Part shown: piece by piece, positions 51,280 to 60,827 of the stretch
How positions within the stretch are numbered: the first letter of the stretch is position 1
How the letters are laid out: the number at the start of each line of letters is the position of its first letter
Position numbers and translations under genes: made by a program
Assembly: GCF_030813115.1 (NCBI RefSeq)
Contig: NZ_JAUSTY010000011.1
Coordinates: 62,001 to 126,000, forward strand
Origin: Bacillus horti
Lineage (GTDB): Bacteria > Bacillota > Bacilli > Caldalkalibacillales > JCM-10596
Direction: 5' to 3'
Length of the DNA: 64,000 nt
The notes under the pieces: model-generated
What the model was told of the DNA's origin: nothing
The model's database searches: none
The model's input: only the letters and a program-made list of their open reading frames with translations

Positions 51280-53856
51280 TTATAACCCACACTTCAGTTG
51301 AGCGTTACAATTCGTACACGTGTTACATCCACCTATATCCTCAACAGTCCCTTTACGGCAAATCGGACATGTTTCCCCTACTTCTGTTCCATAGGTTACC
51401 TTTGTAGACGTTAGGGCTGGAATCGTATCAAGCACATACTGCTTTGGCTTTTCTTCGATTTCCCATTGCTCAAATAGGCTATCATTTTTGTTTAAATCAT
51501 TTTCCTCTGCTGTCAACGTAAGCACTTGAGCATCACGGGAGCCGTCCACATAAACAGTTCCGCCTTTTGCTCCACCACGGTGTAGGCGCTCATATACACC
51601 CTGAACCTGTTGAACAGAGTATCCCTTAGGAGCATTAACCGTCTTACTCAGTGAGCTATCCACCCAACGTTGAATAATACATTGTGTATCTGCGTGTTGT
51701 TCTGGAGTCAGCTCCATGGCAGATATAAACCAAGGTGGTAGCTGCTCGGAGCTTGCCTCAGGATTGCGATCCAAGTAATCCTGTACAATATCTGCTTTAA
51801 CCTCAATGAATTTACCAAGTCTTCCTGAACGGAAATACGTGAAGGAAAAGTAAGGCTCAAGACCTGTTGATACTCCTACCATTGTTCCTGTACTTCCTGT
51901 AGGTGCTACCGTCAATAGGTGTGAGTTACGAATACCATGCTCTAAAATCCCTTCACGAATATCCTCAGGCATAGAACTCATATATCCCGTTTGGACAAAG
52001 GCTTCCCTTAGCTGCTTTGTTTCGGCGGCTGATTCCTTCTCTAGGAAAGGAAAGCTGCCCTTTTCCTTCGCTAATTCGATAGATGCACGATACGCTGTTG
52101 TAGCAATCGTTTCGAAAATTTGATCAACAAGCTTGTTACCCTCATCAGATCCATAAACCTTCTCTTCGTAGATCAGTGCGTCATGTAAGCCCATTACACC
52201 AAGTCCTACACGTCTTTCCCCTTTAGCTTGTATAGTGTTATCTTCAAGGAAATAAGGAGTAGCATCAATTACGTTATCCTGCATATGCACACCAACACGA
52301 ACCGTTTTCTTTAGCTTTTCAAAGTCGAAGGTCTTTGTTTCCTTGTTCACCATTTCGGCTAGGTTAACAGCAGCTAAATTACACACACTGTAAGGGGCTA
52401 GTGGTTGCTCTCCACAAGGGTTTGTCGCCACAACCTTTTGACCATAGGCAGAAGCATTCGTTTTGTCATTAGCATTATCGATAAAGAAAATGCCAGGCTC
52501 AGCTGAATACGTAGCACAGATATTTACAAGCTTCCATAGCTCTCTAGCTTTCATTTTCTTATAGACACGTACACCGTAGCCCTTCGCTTCCCATTCTCTA
52601 ACATCCCCGGATTGTGCCCAGTCTCTGTTATAGGCTTTCATTTCCACCTCAGAGTAGGTTTCAACAGCAGGAAAACGCAGCTCGTATTCTCCGTCCTCTT
52701 CCACAGCCTGCATAAATTCCTTTGTCAAGCAGATAGAAATGTTCGCTCCCGTCAGAAACTCAGGATTATTGACAGAATACGTTCCACCGTCTACCAGCTT
52801 TGCTTCCGCTTCTCGAACGACCTCAGAGGTAAAAGGAGATTCCTTAGCTTCTTTATGCACCGCTATAATCCGCTCGTACATTTCTTTTTCTGTTCCAGAC
52901 AACGGTGTAAACTTAAGCTTGTCCTTCGCTAGCTTCTTAATCTGAGGGTCCTCAGCCTTCTCAATGATAAAGCGGAGTACCTTTGGGTTTTGCATTTTAG
53001 AAATAATAAATTCAATAATATCTGGATGCCAATCGCTAAGCATAATCATCTGTGCTCCACGTCTTGAACCACCCTGCTCCACAAGATGGGTCAGCTTGGC
53101 AATATCATCTAACCAGGATACAGAGCCGCTTGACTTACCATTTACACCTCTACATAGCGCACCTCTAGGACGTAGGGTAGAACCATTTGTCCCTACTCCT
53201 CCTCCACGGCTCATAATTTCCATTACTTTTTTACGATGCTCGGCAATTCCTCCGCGTGAATCCTGAGGAAAAGGCATCACATAGCAGTTAAAGAAGGTTA
53301 CGTCTGTACCCGCTCCAGCTCCGTATAACACACGGCCTGCAGGAACAAAGTTCATCTGTACAAGCTCCTCATAAAAATCCTTGAAGGCACTCTGACGCTT
53401 CGCTTCTGTTGCTTCAACCGCTGCTAATCCAGTAGCCACTCTAGCTGCGATCTGCTCATAATAGATTTCTAGTGGCTTCTCCACTACATCTAGAGAGACT
53501 TGGATGATTCCCGTCTCTATACTTTCTGGCTCCTCTAGCACCCCTCTAAACGACTCATCAACCTTTACCTTAGCTGTCTTAGTTTGTTCATCAAAATCTA
53601 CAAGAATTCCGTAGCCCCTTGCTGGAAACTTCGGATCATCCTTAACCGTAAGAACAACAAAGTCACCTTCTCGTAGTGTTTTCTTTTCAATGTCCTTAAA
53701 TGAATAACGATCCAGCATCACCAATCTAGAAACACCTTGAAGCTTCCGATGCATATCAAAGGTGATGGGATGAACCTGAGGAAAAAGCTGAATATCCTGA
53801 TTCAATTTCTCCACATTAATTTCAGAAAGCTTGTCCTCCACTAAAACAGTTCCCAA
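51280..53856 (-). CDS. nrdJ: Adenosylcobalamin-dependent (class II) ribonucleotide reductase
   Basis: Reduces ribonucleotides to deoxyribonucleotides using vitamin B12. It shows NFVPAGRVLYGAGAGTDVTFFNCYVMP, the active-site loop NISICLTKEF, the NPCGEQPLAPYSVCNLAAVNLA catalytic motif, and a TVAPTGSTGTMVGVSTGLEPYFS motif. The C-terminal zinc-type cysteines read CPICRKGTVEDIGGCNTCTNCNAQLKCG. I chose the TTG at 53856 because GAGGGG lies 6 nt upstream; the open frame extends to 53898 without a ribosome site. About 858 residues. Tandem NrdR-type boxes upstream suggest NrdR repression. Confidence 0.94.
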   Translation of the reverse strand: MGTVLVEDKLSEINVEKLNQDIQLFPQVHPITFDMHRKLQGVSRLVMLDRYSFKDIEKKTLREGDFVVLTVKDDPKFPARGYGILVDFDEQTKTAKVKVDESFRGVLEEPESIETGIIQVSLDVVEKPLEIYYEQIAARVATGLAAVEATEAKRQSAFKDFYEELVQMNFVPAGRVLYGAGAGTDVTFFNCYVMPFPQDSRGGIAEHRKKVMEIMSRGGGVGTNGSTLRPRGALCRGVNGKSSGSVSWLDDIAKLTHLVEQGGSRRGAQMIMLSDWHPDIIEFIISKMQNPKVLRFIIEKAEDPQIKKLAKDKLKFTPLSGTEKEMYERIIAVHKEAKESPFTSEVVREAEAKLVDGGTYSVNNPEFLTGANISICLTKEFMQAVEEDGEYELRFPAVETYSEVEMKAYNRDWAQSGDVREWEAKGYGVRVYKKMKARELWKLVNICATYSAEPGIFFIDNANDKTNASAYGQKVVATNPCGEQPLAPYSVCNLAAVNLAEMVNKETKTFDFEKLKKTVRVGVHMQDNVIDATPYFLEDNTIQAKGERRVGLGVMGLHDALIYEEKVYGSDEGNKLVDQIFETIATTAYRASIELAKEKGSFPFLEKESAAETKQLREAFVQTGYMSSMPEDIREGILEHGIRNSHLLTVAPTGSTGTMVGVSTGLEPYFSFTYFRSGRLGKFIEVKADIVQDYLDRNPEASSEQLPPWFISAMELTPEQHADTQCIIQRWVDSSLSKTVNAPKGYSVQQVQGVYERLHRGGAKGGTVYVDGSRDAQVLTLTAEENDLNKNDSLFEQWEIEEKPKQYVLDTIPALTSTKVTYGTEVGETCPICRKGTVEDIGGCNTCTNCNAQLKCGL

Positions 53857-54034
53857 AAAAATCCCCTCCATGTCCATTACAATATAATAACAAGTCATCC
53901 TACTAAAAAAAGAAGCATCGTTAACGATTCTTTGATAGTAAATGTCTTGTTTATTTGCTGATTAAGTATGTTTGTCTGTTAGAGTAAGTATGTCTCTTAG
54001 GTTACCATAGATATGATAGAATAACAATGGAAAA

Positions 54035-54081
54035 CAACGATATATAGTATTTTTATTTTTATCATATACTATATATAGGAA
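54035..54081. promoter_or_regulatory. Tandem NrdR-type boxes upstream of nrdJ
   Basis: Two 16-bp sites, 54035-54050 (core TATATAGT) and 54066-54081 (core CTATATATAG), resemble the NrdR box ACACwATATATAGTGT at about 12 of 16 positions each. Their starts are exactly 31 bp apart, the usual three-turn spacing of NrdR box pairs. They lie 180-225 bp upstream of nrdJ and may overlap its -10 (TATATA). The rest of 53857-54308 is AT-rich with no other clear signal. Confidence 0.65.
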
Positions 54082-54308
54082 ATTAGAACAATTAAATTCA
54101 ATTCGTCAAACCTAAAATTTTTCAAAAAAAGAGGGAGATTGCCCCTTATCTTCTTTTCCCTTTTATTTCTTTCATCAATCAATCTTTTTCAGCACTTGCC
54201 TAAATGAAAAAGTGATTAATTCTATTCAACTGCGGTTTTTTATGATAAAGTAGAAAAAATTTAGTCTATTAGAAATTTATCTATGGAAAAACAGGAGGCT
54301 ACAACATA

Positions 54309-55142
54309 ATGGCTCAAGTCCTAATTAATGGAGAAATTGTAACTAGAATAGATGCAAAGGTTGATATTGAGGACCGCGCCTATCAGTTTGGTGACGGAAT
54401 CTATGAGGTAATTAGAGTATACAATGGAATCTGCTATCAATTAGAAGAACATATTCAACGCTTAGAGCGTAGTGCAAAGGAAATTCGTTTATCTCTACCT
54501 TTTTCAGCTGAGGAATTTACTCAACAGCTTCAGGAGCTCGTTAAGGGTAACCAACTCCAAGAGGGTATTATTTATACACAGGTAACGCGCGGTGTAGCTC
54601 CAAGATACCATGGCTTTCCTAGTGATGATGTTAAACCACAATTTGTTGCCTATACAAAGGATTTACCTCGTCCTACAGCGTTTATGGAGCACGGAGTAAA
54701 AGCTGTTCTTCTTGAGGATGTCCGCTGGCTACGCTGTGATATTAAGAGCTTAAATCTTCTCGGTAACGTATTAGCTAAGCAAAAAGCAAATGATGAAGGT
54801 GGCTTTGAAGCGATTCAACACAGAGGGGATATTGTAACTGAAGGAAGCTCCTCCAATGTGTTCCTTGTGCAAGAAGGGATATTATATACTCATCCTGCAT
54901 CCTCACTTATATTAAATGGAATCACTAGAGTGAAGGTTCTTGAGCTATGTGAAAAGCTCGAGCTTATCGTTAAAGAACAGGAATTTACGGTAAAAGATTT
55001 ACTTGATGCTGATGAAGTATTTATTACGAGTACGACAAGTGAAGTCATGCCAATTACACAAATTGATGATCAGCCAGTTGGGCCTGGAATACCAGGACCA
55101 TTAACGGTTAAGCTTCAGCAGGAGTTTGTCAAAGGATTTTAA
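54309..55142 (+). CDS. dat: D-amino-acid aminotransferase
   Basis: PLP enzyme of fold type IV that makes D-glutamate and D-alanine for cell-wall synthesis. The 277 residues have the PLP lysine K146 in RCDIKSLNLLGNVLAKQ, the EGSSSNVF phosphate-binding motif and RGVAPRYHGFP, characteristic of D-alanine aminotransferases and not of branched-chain ones. AGGAGG lies upstream of the ATG. It is monocistronic with a strong terminator. Confidence 0.93.
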   Translation: MAQVLINGEIVTRIDAKVDIEDRAYQFGDGIYEVIRVYNGICYQLEEHIQRLERSAKEIRLSLPFSAEEFTQQLQELVKGNQLQEGIIYTQVTRGVAPRYHGFPSDDVKPQFVAYTKDLPRPTAFMEHGVKAVLLEDVRWLRCDIKSLNLLGNVLAKQKANDEGGFEAIQHRGDIVTEGSSSNVFLVQEGILYTHPASSLILNGITRVKVLELCEKLELIVKEQEFTVKDLLDADEVFITSTTSEVMPITQIDDQPVGPGIPGPLTVKLQQEFVKGF

Positions 55143-55200
55143 CCTATATAGAGCTATTCTAGGTCTATAAGTATTTAATCATATAAAGCTATTTATGATA

Positions 55201-55249
55201 AAAAGCCAAGGAAGGATACAAGGGTCTCATGTATCTTCCTTGGCTTTTT
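55201..55249. terminator. Terminator of dat (bidirectional shape)
   Basis: AGCCAAGGAAGGATACA (55204-55220) pairs with TGTATCTTCCTTGGCT (55230-55245) with a single bulged G, then TTTTT. The A run on the left gives a shorter T run for the minus strand. Confidence 0.92.
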
Positions 55250-55346
55250 CAACACCTACTACAACTGTCTTCACTATACAACGAAATGTATTAATCTTTC
55301 ATCTTTCAATCAGCTAACTCTCTTCTGACATCGCTTGACTAAAATA

Positions 55347-56180
55347 CTAGCTTTTGAAATTCCATGTGTCCATTCCATATTTTGTTCGGACTAGTTCCTC
55401 CACTAGCTCCTGCTCTCTAGCTGTAAGCTCACCATCCTGCAAGCTTACACCAAATCCTTGAGCAAAACCCTTTTTAAACGCTGCTTTAACTTCACTAATA
55501 GATGCTGCTTCTTGCCTAAGCTCATTAATGGCTACAGCCTTTTGAGCAAATCCAGCCTTCAGCCGCTCCTTTACTCTCTCATTAGAAAAACGAAAAACGT
55601 CGTACAGCATGTCAATATCTATCGTTAATGGAATAGATCCATGCTGAAGGACAACACCCTTCTGTCTTGTTTGGGCACTCCCTGCTACCTTTCGTCCTTC
55701 TACAACTAGCTCATACCAGGATGAAGCATCAAAGCATACAGCAGATTGGGGCTGTCTTAACGCTTGTTTCTGCTCCTTTGTCGCTGGAACTGAAAAGTAA
55801 GCATTCAAGCCTAGTTCCTTGAAGCCGTATAACAAGCCTTGACTTATCTCTCGGTAAGCCTCTGTAACAGACTGGGGCATCTGTTTCTCGGCAATGACTA
55901 CACTGTAAGTTAGCTCCTGATCGTGAAGGACAGCACGCCCTCCAGTTAAGCGCCTGACAAAGCCAAGATTATGTCGACGTACAGCTTCTAGATCAATTTC
56001 CTTTGCAGCCTTCTGAAAATAGCCCACTGTTAAAGTAGCAGGCTTCCATGTATAGAATCTGATCGTCGGAGGGACTAGCCCTTCATGATTGGCGGTAAGA
56101 ATAGCCTCATCAATCGCCATATTCGTAGCGGAATCCTGATCTCCACTGTCGATAAATCGCCAAGTCTGGCTAAGCTCCAT
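55347..56180 (-). CDS. lipM: Octanoyltransferase LipM
   Basis: Transfers octanoate from acyl carrier protein to the H protein of the glycine cleavage system, starting lipoate synthesis. The 277 residues of the BPL/LplA fold show RRLTGGRAVLHDQELTYSV, catalytic Cys149 (SAVCFDASSWYELVVEGRKVAGSAQTR) and Lys in GRKVAGSAQ. Cysteine at this place and the Bacillus-type length distinguish LipM from lipoate ligases. It lies 130 bp downstream of gcvPB. Confidence 0.93.
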   Translation of the reverse strand: MELSQTWRFIDSGDQDSATNMAIDEAILTANHEGLVPPTIRFYTWKPATLTVGYFQKAAKEIDLEAVRRHNLGFVRRLTGGRAVLHDQELTYSVVIAEKQMPQSVTEAYREISQGLLYGFKELGLNAYFSVPATKEQKQALRQPQSAVCFDASSWYELVVEGRKVAGSAQTRQKGVVLQHGSIPLTIDIDMLYDVFRFSNERVKERLKAGFAQKAVAINELRQEAASISEVKAAFKKGFAQGFGVSLQDGELTAREQELVEELVRTKYGMDTWNFKS

Positions 56181-56230
56181 TCACTTCCACTCCAAATCTC
56201 ATATAATTTCTAAGAAGCTCTTTAAGTAAG

Positions 56231-56268
56231 AAAAAGGCTGGCCCATATATTTTGAGCTAGCACTTTTT
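56231..56268 (-). terminator. Probable terminator of the gcv operon
   Basis: On the minus strand AGTGCTAGCTC pairs imperfectly with GGGCCAGCCTT and is followed by TTTTT. Mismatches and wobbles make it weaker than the other terminators here, so readthrough into lipM is possible. Confidence 0.55.
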
Positions 56269-56310
56269 CTTTAGAATCTATTTACTTTATTCTATATTTA
56301 CCTTATATCT

Positions 56311-57777
56311 TTATTCCTTCGTCCAACGTAAGATTGGCTTACGTGCTGCTGTTACTTCATCCAAACGGCCAACAATCGTTGTGTGTGGAGCTTCTTGAAC
56401 AATTTCTGGATTGTTTTCAGCCTCTTCTGCAATCTGAATCATCACATCGATAAACTCGTCTAGCGTTTCCTTCGACTCTGTTTCCGTTGGCTCAATCATC
56501 AGGCATTCATCAACAATTAACGGGAAGTAAATTGTTGGCGGATGATAGCCAAAATCTAGCAAACGCTTAGCAATATCTAACGTACGGACACCAAGCTTCT
56601 TCTGACGACGACCAGAAAGAACAAATTCATGCTTACAATGCTGAGTAAATGGTAGATCATAGTGATTCTGTAGCCTTCTCATCATGTAGTTAGCATTAAT
56701 TACTGCTTGCTCAGAAACTCTACGTAATCCTTCTCCACCCATCGTACGAATGTACGTATAAGCACGTACTAAAATACCAAAGTTGCCATAGTAAGCCTTT
56801 ACCCGACCAATGCTTTCTGGACGATCATATTCAAACGTATAACGATCCTCTTTCTTAACTAGGACTGGCTTCGGTAGAAACGGAATAAGCTGCTTCTTTA
56901 CTCCAACTGGACCTGCTCCTGGTCCCCCTCCACCGTGAGGAGTGGTAAACGTTTTGTGCAAATTCAAATGAACCACATCAAAGCCCATATCACCAGGGCG
57001 AGCAAAGCCTAAAATAGCATTAGCATTAGCTCCATCATAATAAAGAAGTCCGCCTACCTCATGTACAATTTCAGCAATTTCAGCGATTTCCTCTTCAAAT
57101 AAGCCCAATGTATTAGGGTTTGTTAGCATCAATGCAGCCGTATCTGGCCCGACAGCCTTACGCAGGGCATCAATATCTACAAGTCCTTTTTCGTTAGAAG
57201 GAATCGTTATCGTTTCTAGACCTGCTACGGAAGCACTTGCTGGATTCGTTCCATGAGCAGAGTCTGGCACGATAACCTTCGTACGCTGCTCTCCTTCACC
57301 TTTAGACTCATGATATTTACGAATCATCATTAATCCTGTCCATTCACCGTGAGCACCTGCCGCAGGCTGCAGAGTCACCTCATCCATACCGGTTACTTCC
57401 TTCAAATCCTCCTGTAGGTTGTAAAGAAGCTCTAACGCCCCCTGCACACTTTCCTCAGGCTGATAAGGATGAATACGAGCAAAGCCAGGATATCTAGCTA
57501 CATCCTCATTGATTTTCGGATTATATTTCATCGTACAAGACCCAAGCGGGTAGAAGCCGCTATCTACTCCATGGTTTCTTGTTGAAAGCTCTGTGTAGTG
57601 ACGCATAAGCTGTAGCTCTGAAACTTCTGGAAGCTCAGCTGGCTGTGCTCTTAGAAAATCAGCTGGAAGCGCATCTGTGATATCAATCTCTGGTACATCG
57701 TTTTCAGGTAAAGAATATGCGACACGACCTTGTTTGCTCATTTCAAAAATGAGGGCTTTGTCTCCACTCTTATTCAT
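56311..57777 (-). CDS. gcvPB: Glycine dehydrogenase (decarboxylating) subunit 2
   Basis: C-terminal half of the P protein, carrying the PLP lysine. The motif [24 protein letters not shown] contains it (Lys near residue 273). Other marks are [12 protein letters not shown] and [16 protein letters not shown] chose the ATG at 57777 ([19 protein letters not shown] upstream) because codons upstream lie inside gcvPA. It overlaps gcvPA by 8 nt. About 488 residues. Confidence 0.96.
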   Translation of the reverse strand: MNKSGDKALIFEMSKQGRVAYSLPENDVPEIDITDALPADFLRAQPAELPEVSELQLMRHYTELSTRNHGVDSGFYPLGSCTMKYNPKINEDVARYPGFARIHPYQPEESVQGALELLYNLQEDLKEVTGMDEVTLQPAAGAHGEWTGLMMIRKYHESKGEGEQRTKVIVPDSAHGTNPASASVAGLETITIPSNEKGLVDIDALRKAVGPDTAALMLTNPNTLGLFEEEIAEIAEIVHEVGGLLYYDGANANAILGFARPGDMGFDVVHLNLHKTFTTPHGGGGPGAGPVGVKKQLIPFLPKPVLVKKEDRYTFEYDRPESIGRVKAYYGNFGILVRAYTYIRTMGGEGLRRVSEQAVINANYMMRRLQNHYDLPFTQHCKHEFVLSGRRQKKLGVRTLDIAKRLLDFGYHPPTIYFPLIVDECLMIEPTETESKETLDEFIDVMIQIAEEAENNPEIVQEAPHTTIVGRLDEVTAARKPILRWTKE

Positions 57778-59122
57778 TGATAATCCCCTCCAGCACTTGT
57801 ACAAATTGATCGATCTCTTGCTTTGTTTTAATCTCCGTTACAGCTACTAGCATATGCTGCTCAAGCTCCGGATAATCTAATCCAAGATCATATCCACCAA
57901 TGATTTTCTTCTCTAAAAGCTTACTATTTACTTCCTTAACCGGCTTGCTCAGTTTAATCACAAATTCATTAAAGAAAGGCTGGTCATACGTAACCTCAAT
58001 TCCTTTAACGTTTTGTAATTGCTTCTTCGCATATTGGGCCTTTTGGATATTTAATAAAGCCATTTCCTGTACACCATTTTTACCTAATGAGCTCATTGCT
58101 ACAGAAGCTGCAATCGCATTTAACGCTTGGTTAGAACAGATATTAGATGTCGCTTTTTCTCGGCGAATATGCTGTTCTCTCGCTTGTAATGTTAGCACGA
58201 AGCCGCGTTTTCCATCATCATCCTTTGTTTGCCCAACAAGACGACCAGGAATTTTTCTCATCAGCTTTGTAGTAACAGCAAAGTAACCACAGTGAGGTCC
58301 ACCGTAAGTAGTAGGAATACCGAATGGCTGCGCATCACCCACAACCACATCAGCACCAAACGCTCCAGGTGGCTGCAAGGTACCTAAAGCTAAAGGATTC
58401 GAGCTTACAATCATAATTCCTTTACTAGCATGTGTAAGCTGTTCAACCTTGGCAAGATCCTCTAGATTTCCAAAGAAGTTAGGATATTGTACAATCACCC
58501 CAGCCGTTTGATCATCAATGGCCGCTTCAAGAGCTGCTAAATCCGTAACTCCATCCACTACATCTACTTCAACAACATCAATACCTAGTCCTACTGAAGA
58601 AGTTTGTAGGATATTACGTGCTTCTGGATGAACGGCTTTAGAGATCACAATTTTCTTCTGTTTACCAAGACCAGAAGCCATAGCTGCCGCTTCAGATAGT
58701 GCTGTTGGACCATCATACATCGAAGAGTTTGCTACATCCATTCCAGTAAGCTCACAAATCATCGTTTGAAATTCAAAGATAGCCTGCAATTCACCTTGAC
58801 TGATTTCAGGCTGATAAGGTGTATAAGCCGTATAGAACTCAGAACGGGAAATCACGTGATTTACAACGCTTGGGATATAATGCTCATACGTCCCTGCTCC
58901 AATAAAAGAAGAGTACTCAAGCGAATTGGCATTTTTGTTCGCCAACCCCATCATGTAGCGAGTTAATGTTGTTTCATCCAGAGCCTTTGATATATTCAAA
59001 GCCTGTTTATACTTAATTTTATCTGGGATATCTGAAAATAGCTCTTCTGCCGATTGTACCCCAATTTCAGCTAACATTTCCTTACGATCTGCATCAGTCA
59101 TCGGTAAGTAACGATACGTCAC
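57770..59122 (-). CDS. gcvPA: Glycine dehydrogenase (decarboxylating) subunit 1
   Basis: N-terminal half of the split P protein of the glycine cleavage system, working as a heterotetramer with GcvPB. It begins [21 protein letters not shown] at a GTG (59122) with AAGGAGGGG 5-6 nt upstream; the open frame to 59155 is not supported. Further marks are [21 protein letters not shown] and [15 protein letters not shown]. About 450 residues. Confidence 0.96.
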   Translation of the reverse strand: MTYRYLPMTDADRKEMLAEIGVQSAEELFSDIPDKIKYKQALNISKALDETTLTRYMMGLANKNANSLEYSSFIGAGTYEHYIPSVVNHVISRSEFYTAYTPYQPEISQGELQAIFEFQTMICELTGMDVANSSMYDGPTALSEAAAMASGLGKQKKIVISKAVHPEARNILQTSSVGLGIDVVEVDVVDGVTDLAALEAAIDDQTAGVIVQYPNFFGNLEDLAKVEQLTHASKGIMIVSSNPLALGTLQPPGAFGADVVVGDAQPFGIPTTYGGPHCGYFAVTTKLMRKIPGRLVGQTKDDDGKRGFVLTLQAREQHIRREKATSNICSNQALNAIAASVAMSSLGKNGVQEMALLNIQKAQYAKKQLQNVKGIEVTYDQPFFNEFVIKLSKPVKEVNSKLLEKKIIGGYDLGLDYPELEQHMLVAVTEIKTKQEIDQFVQVLEGIINE

Positions 59123-59226
59123 GAAAACCCCTCCTTCATCTCTAAAAGCATCCAACTATTCATTTACTACCTGAGAAATATCAAGTTCCATTATGGAAAA
59201 ACAGGTTAAGGCTTCAATCCAGAAAT

Positions 59227-60327
59227 TTAGTTCGAACGTCTGTAAAAAGGAGCTTTAACCACCACAGCTTTGATGTTTTTATTACGAATTTGAACGTACA
59301 GCTCTTGACCAAGCTGTGCATACTCCTTCTTAACAAGAGCTAATCCCACGTTCTTCTTCAAAGTCGGTGATTGAGTTCCTGTTGTTACCTCACCTACCTG
59401 CTCTTCACCTGCGAACACTGGGTAACCGTGTCTTGGAATTCCACGTTCAATCATTTCAATACCAACAAGCTTACGAGGAGCTCCGTTTTCCTTTTGCTCC
59501 TTCAATACATCCTTCCCGATAAAATCCTCTTCTTTATCTACTTTAACAGCGAAGCCTAGACCCGCTTCAATAGGAGAAATGTCAGGAGAAAGCTCTTGTC
59601 CATAAAGCGCTAGCTTAGCTTCAAAGCGCAGCGTATCCCTAGCTCCTAAGCCGCATGGTAACACACCATCCTCTTGACCAGCCTCTAGGATCTTCTCCCA
59701 CAGCACTGGAGCATCACTTGGATTCAAATAGATTTCAAAGCCATCCTCACCTGTATATCCTGTACGGGAGACTAAGCCTGAAACACCTCCAAGATCCACG
59801 CCTTCTTTAAATTGAAAGAAGCCAATCTCATTTAAGTCAACATCTGTAAGCTTTTGCAAAGTTTGTTGAGCTAATGGTCCCTGTAGAGCAAGCTGTGACA
59901 CATCATCAGATACGTTCACAACCTCTACATCTCCTTCAGCGTGCTTTTGTAGCCACTCTACATCTTTGTCTATGTTCGACGCATTGATGACCAATAGGTA
60001 ATCCTCATCTGCTTTTTTATAAACGAGCAGATCATCTACCGATCCACCGTCAGGATAACACATAATGCTGTACTGAGCCTGCCCATCCTGAATCTTAGCT
60101 ACATCGTTCGTTAGCATTTTTTGCAGATATGCAAGAGCTCCAGAGCCTTTTACCGTAACTTCTCCCATATGAGAAACGTCGAAAAGACCTGCCTTCGTCC
60201 GCACTGCATCATGCTCCTCTTTGATACTCGAAAATTGAACAGGTAAATCCCAGCCACCAAAGTCGATCGTTTTGGCCCCGTGTTTTTCATAGACAGGGAA
60301 AAGTGGCGTTTGTTTTAATGTTGCCAC
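59227..60327 (-). CDS. gcvT: Aminomethyltransferase (glycine cleavage T protein)
   Basis: Takes the aminomethyl group from lipoyl-H protein, releases ammonia and forms 5,10-methylene-tetrahydrofolate. The 366 residues show [48 protein letters not shown] (catalytic Asp upstream, folate site) and [19 protein letters not shown] start with AAGGAGGTG upstream. It is the first gene behind the glycine riboswitch. Confidence 0.97.
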   Translation of the reverse strand: MATLKQTPLFPVYEKHGAKTIDFGGWDLPVQFSSIKEEHDAVRTKAGLFDVSHMGEVTVKGSGALAYLQKMLTNDVAKIQDGQAQYSIMCYPDGGSVDDLLVYKKADEDYLLVINASNIDKDVEWLQKHAEGDVEVVNVSDDVSQLALQGPLAQQTLQKLTDVDLNEIGFFQFKEGVDLGGVSGLVSRTGYTGEDGFEIYLNPSDAPVLWEKILEAGQEDGVLPCGLGARDTLRFEAKLALYGQELSPDISPIEAGLGFAVKVDKEEDFIGKDVLKEQKENGAPRKLVGIEMIERGIPRHGYPVFAGEEQVGEVTTGTQSPTLKKNVGLALVKKEYAQLGQELYVQIRNKNIKAVVVKAPFYRRSN

Positions 60328-60386
60328 GCGAACACCTCCTTGATTTTTTGACCCCTAATATTTCTTGATTAAGTAAAATAACTATG

Positions 60387-60660
60387 AAAAAAAGACAGAG
60401 AAATACAGCTGCCTGTATCCCTGTCCTGTTACCTGAGAGTTACCCCTATATTCCTCTGTTTCTTTCACAGCTTAGAAAATAAGGTTTCCCCTTTGGTGGT
60501 TTGATCCACTTATAGCGACCAAACGCTCTCCAGAGGTGCGTCCTGTAAGAGTCTTCTGTACCTGAGAGATTCACCCTAACGGCTTGCTCCTTCGGCGCTA
60601 TTTCAAGCAATAAGGACTATCCTTCCCTCGTCCATTATTCCCTTAATAGTCTCTCCCCTT
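60387..60660 (-). ncRNA. Tandem glycine riboswitch with terminator, controlling gcvT-gcvPA-gcvPB
   Basis: On the minus strand, aptamer 1 (about 60660-60548) has GGGGAGAG at its 5' side, the conserved GCCGAAGG (60597-60590) and AATCTCTCAGG. Aptamer 2 (about 60535-60425) has CTGGAGAG and AACTCTCAGG. The expression platform is a stem GACAGGGATACAG / CTGTATTTCTCTGTC (60425-60394) followed by a T run (60393-60387), an intrinsic terminator. Glycine binding should turn the operon on. Confidence 0.96.
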
Positions 60661-60827
60661 ACAATCATTCGCAAGTATTTGTTTCGTTCAATATGACTAT
60701 ACTAAGTACTAATGCCCCTATTATCCTATCATTATTTTCGGCATTTTTCTACTTCAAATTACAAAAGAAAGGCACAGCTGCTGAAAGTAGCGTTGTGCTA
60801 AAGACATTGAGATAAACGAGGTGCATA

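Noticed and set aside
53857-53898. Upstream ATG/GTG starts for nrdJ
   Set aside because: They would place the strong GGAGGGG ribosome site inside the gene; the TTG at 53856 fits the spacing.
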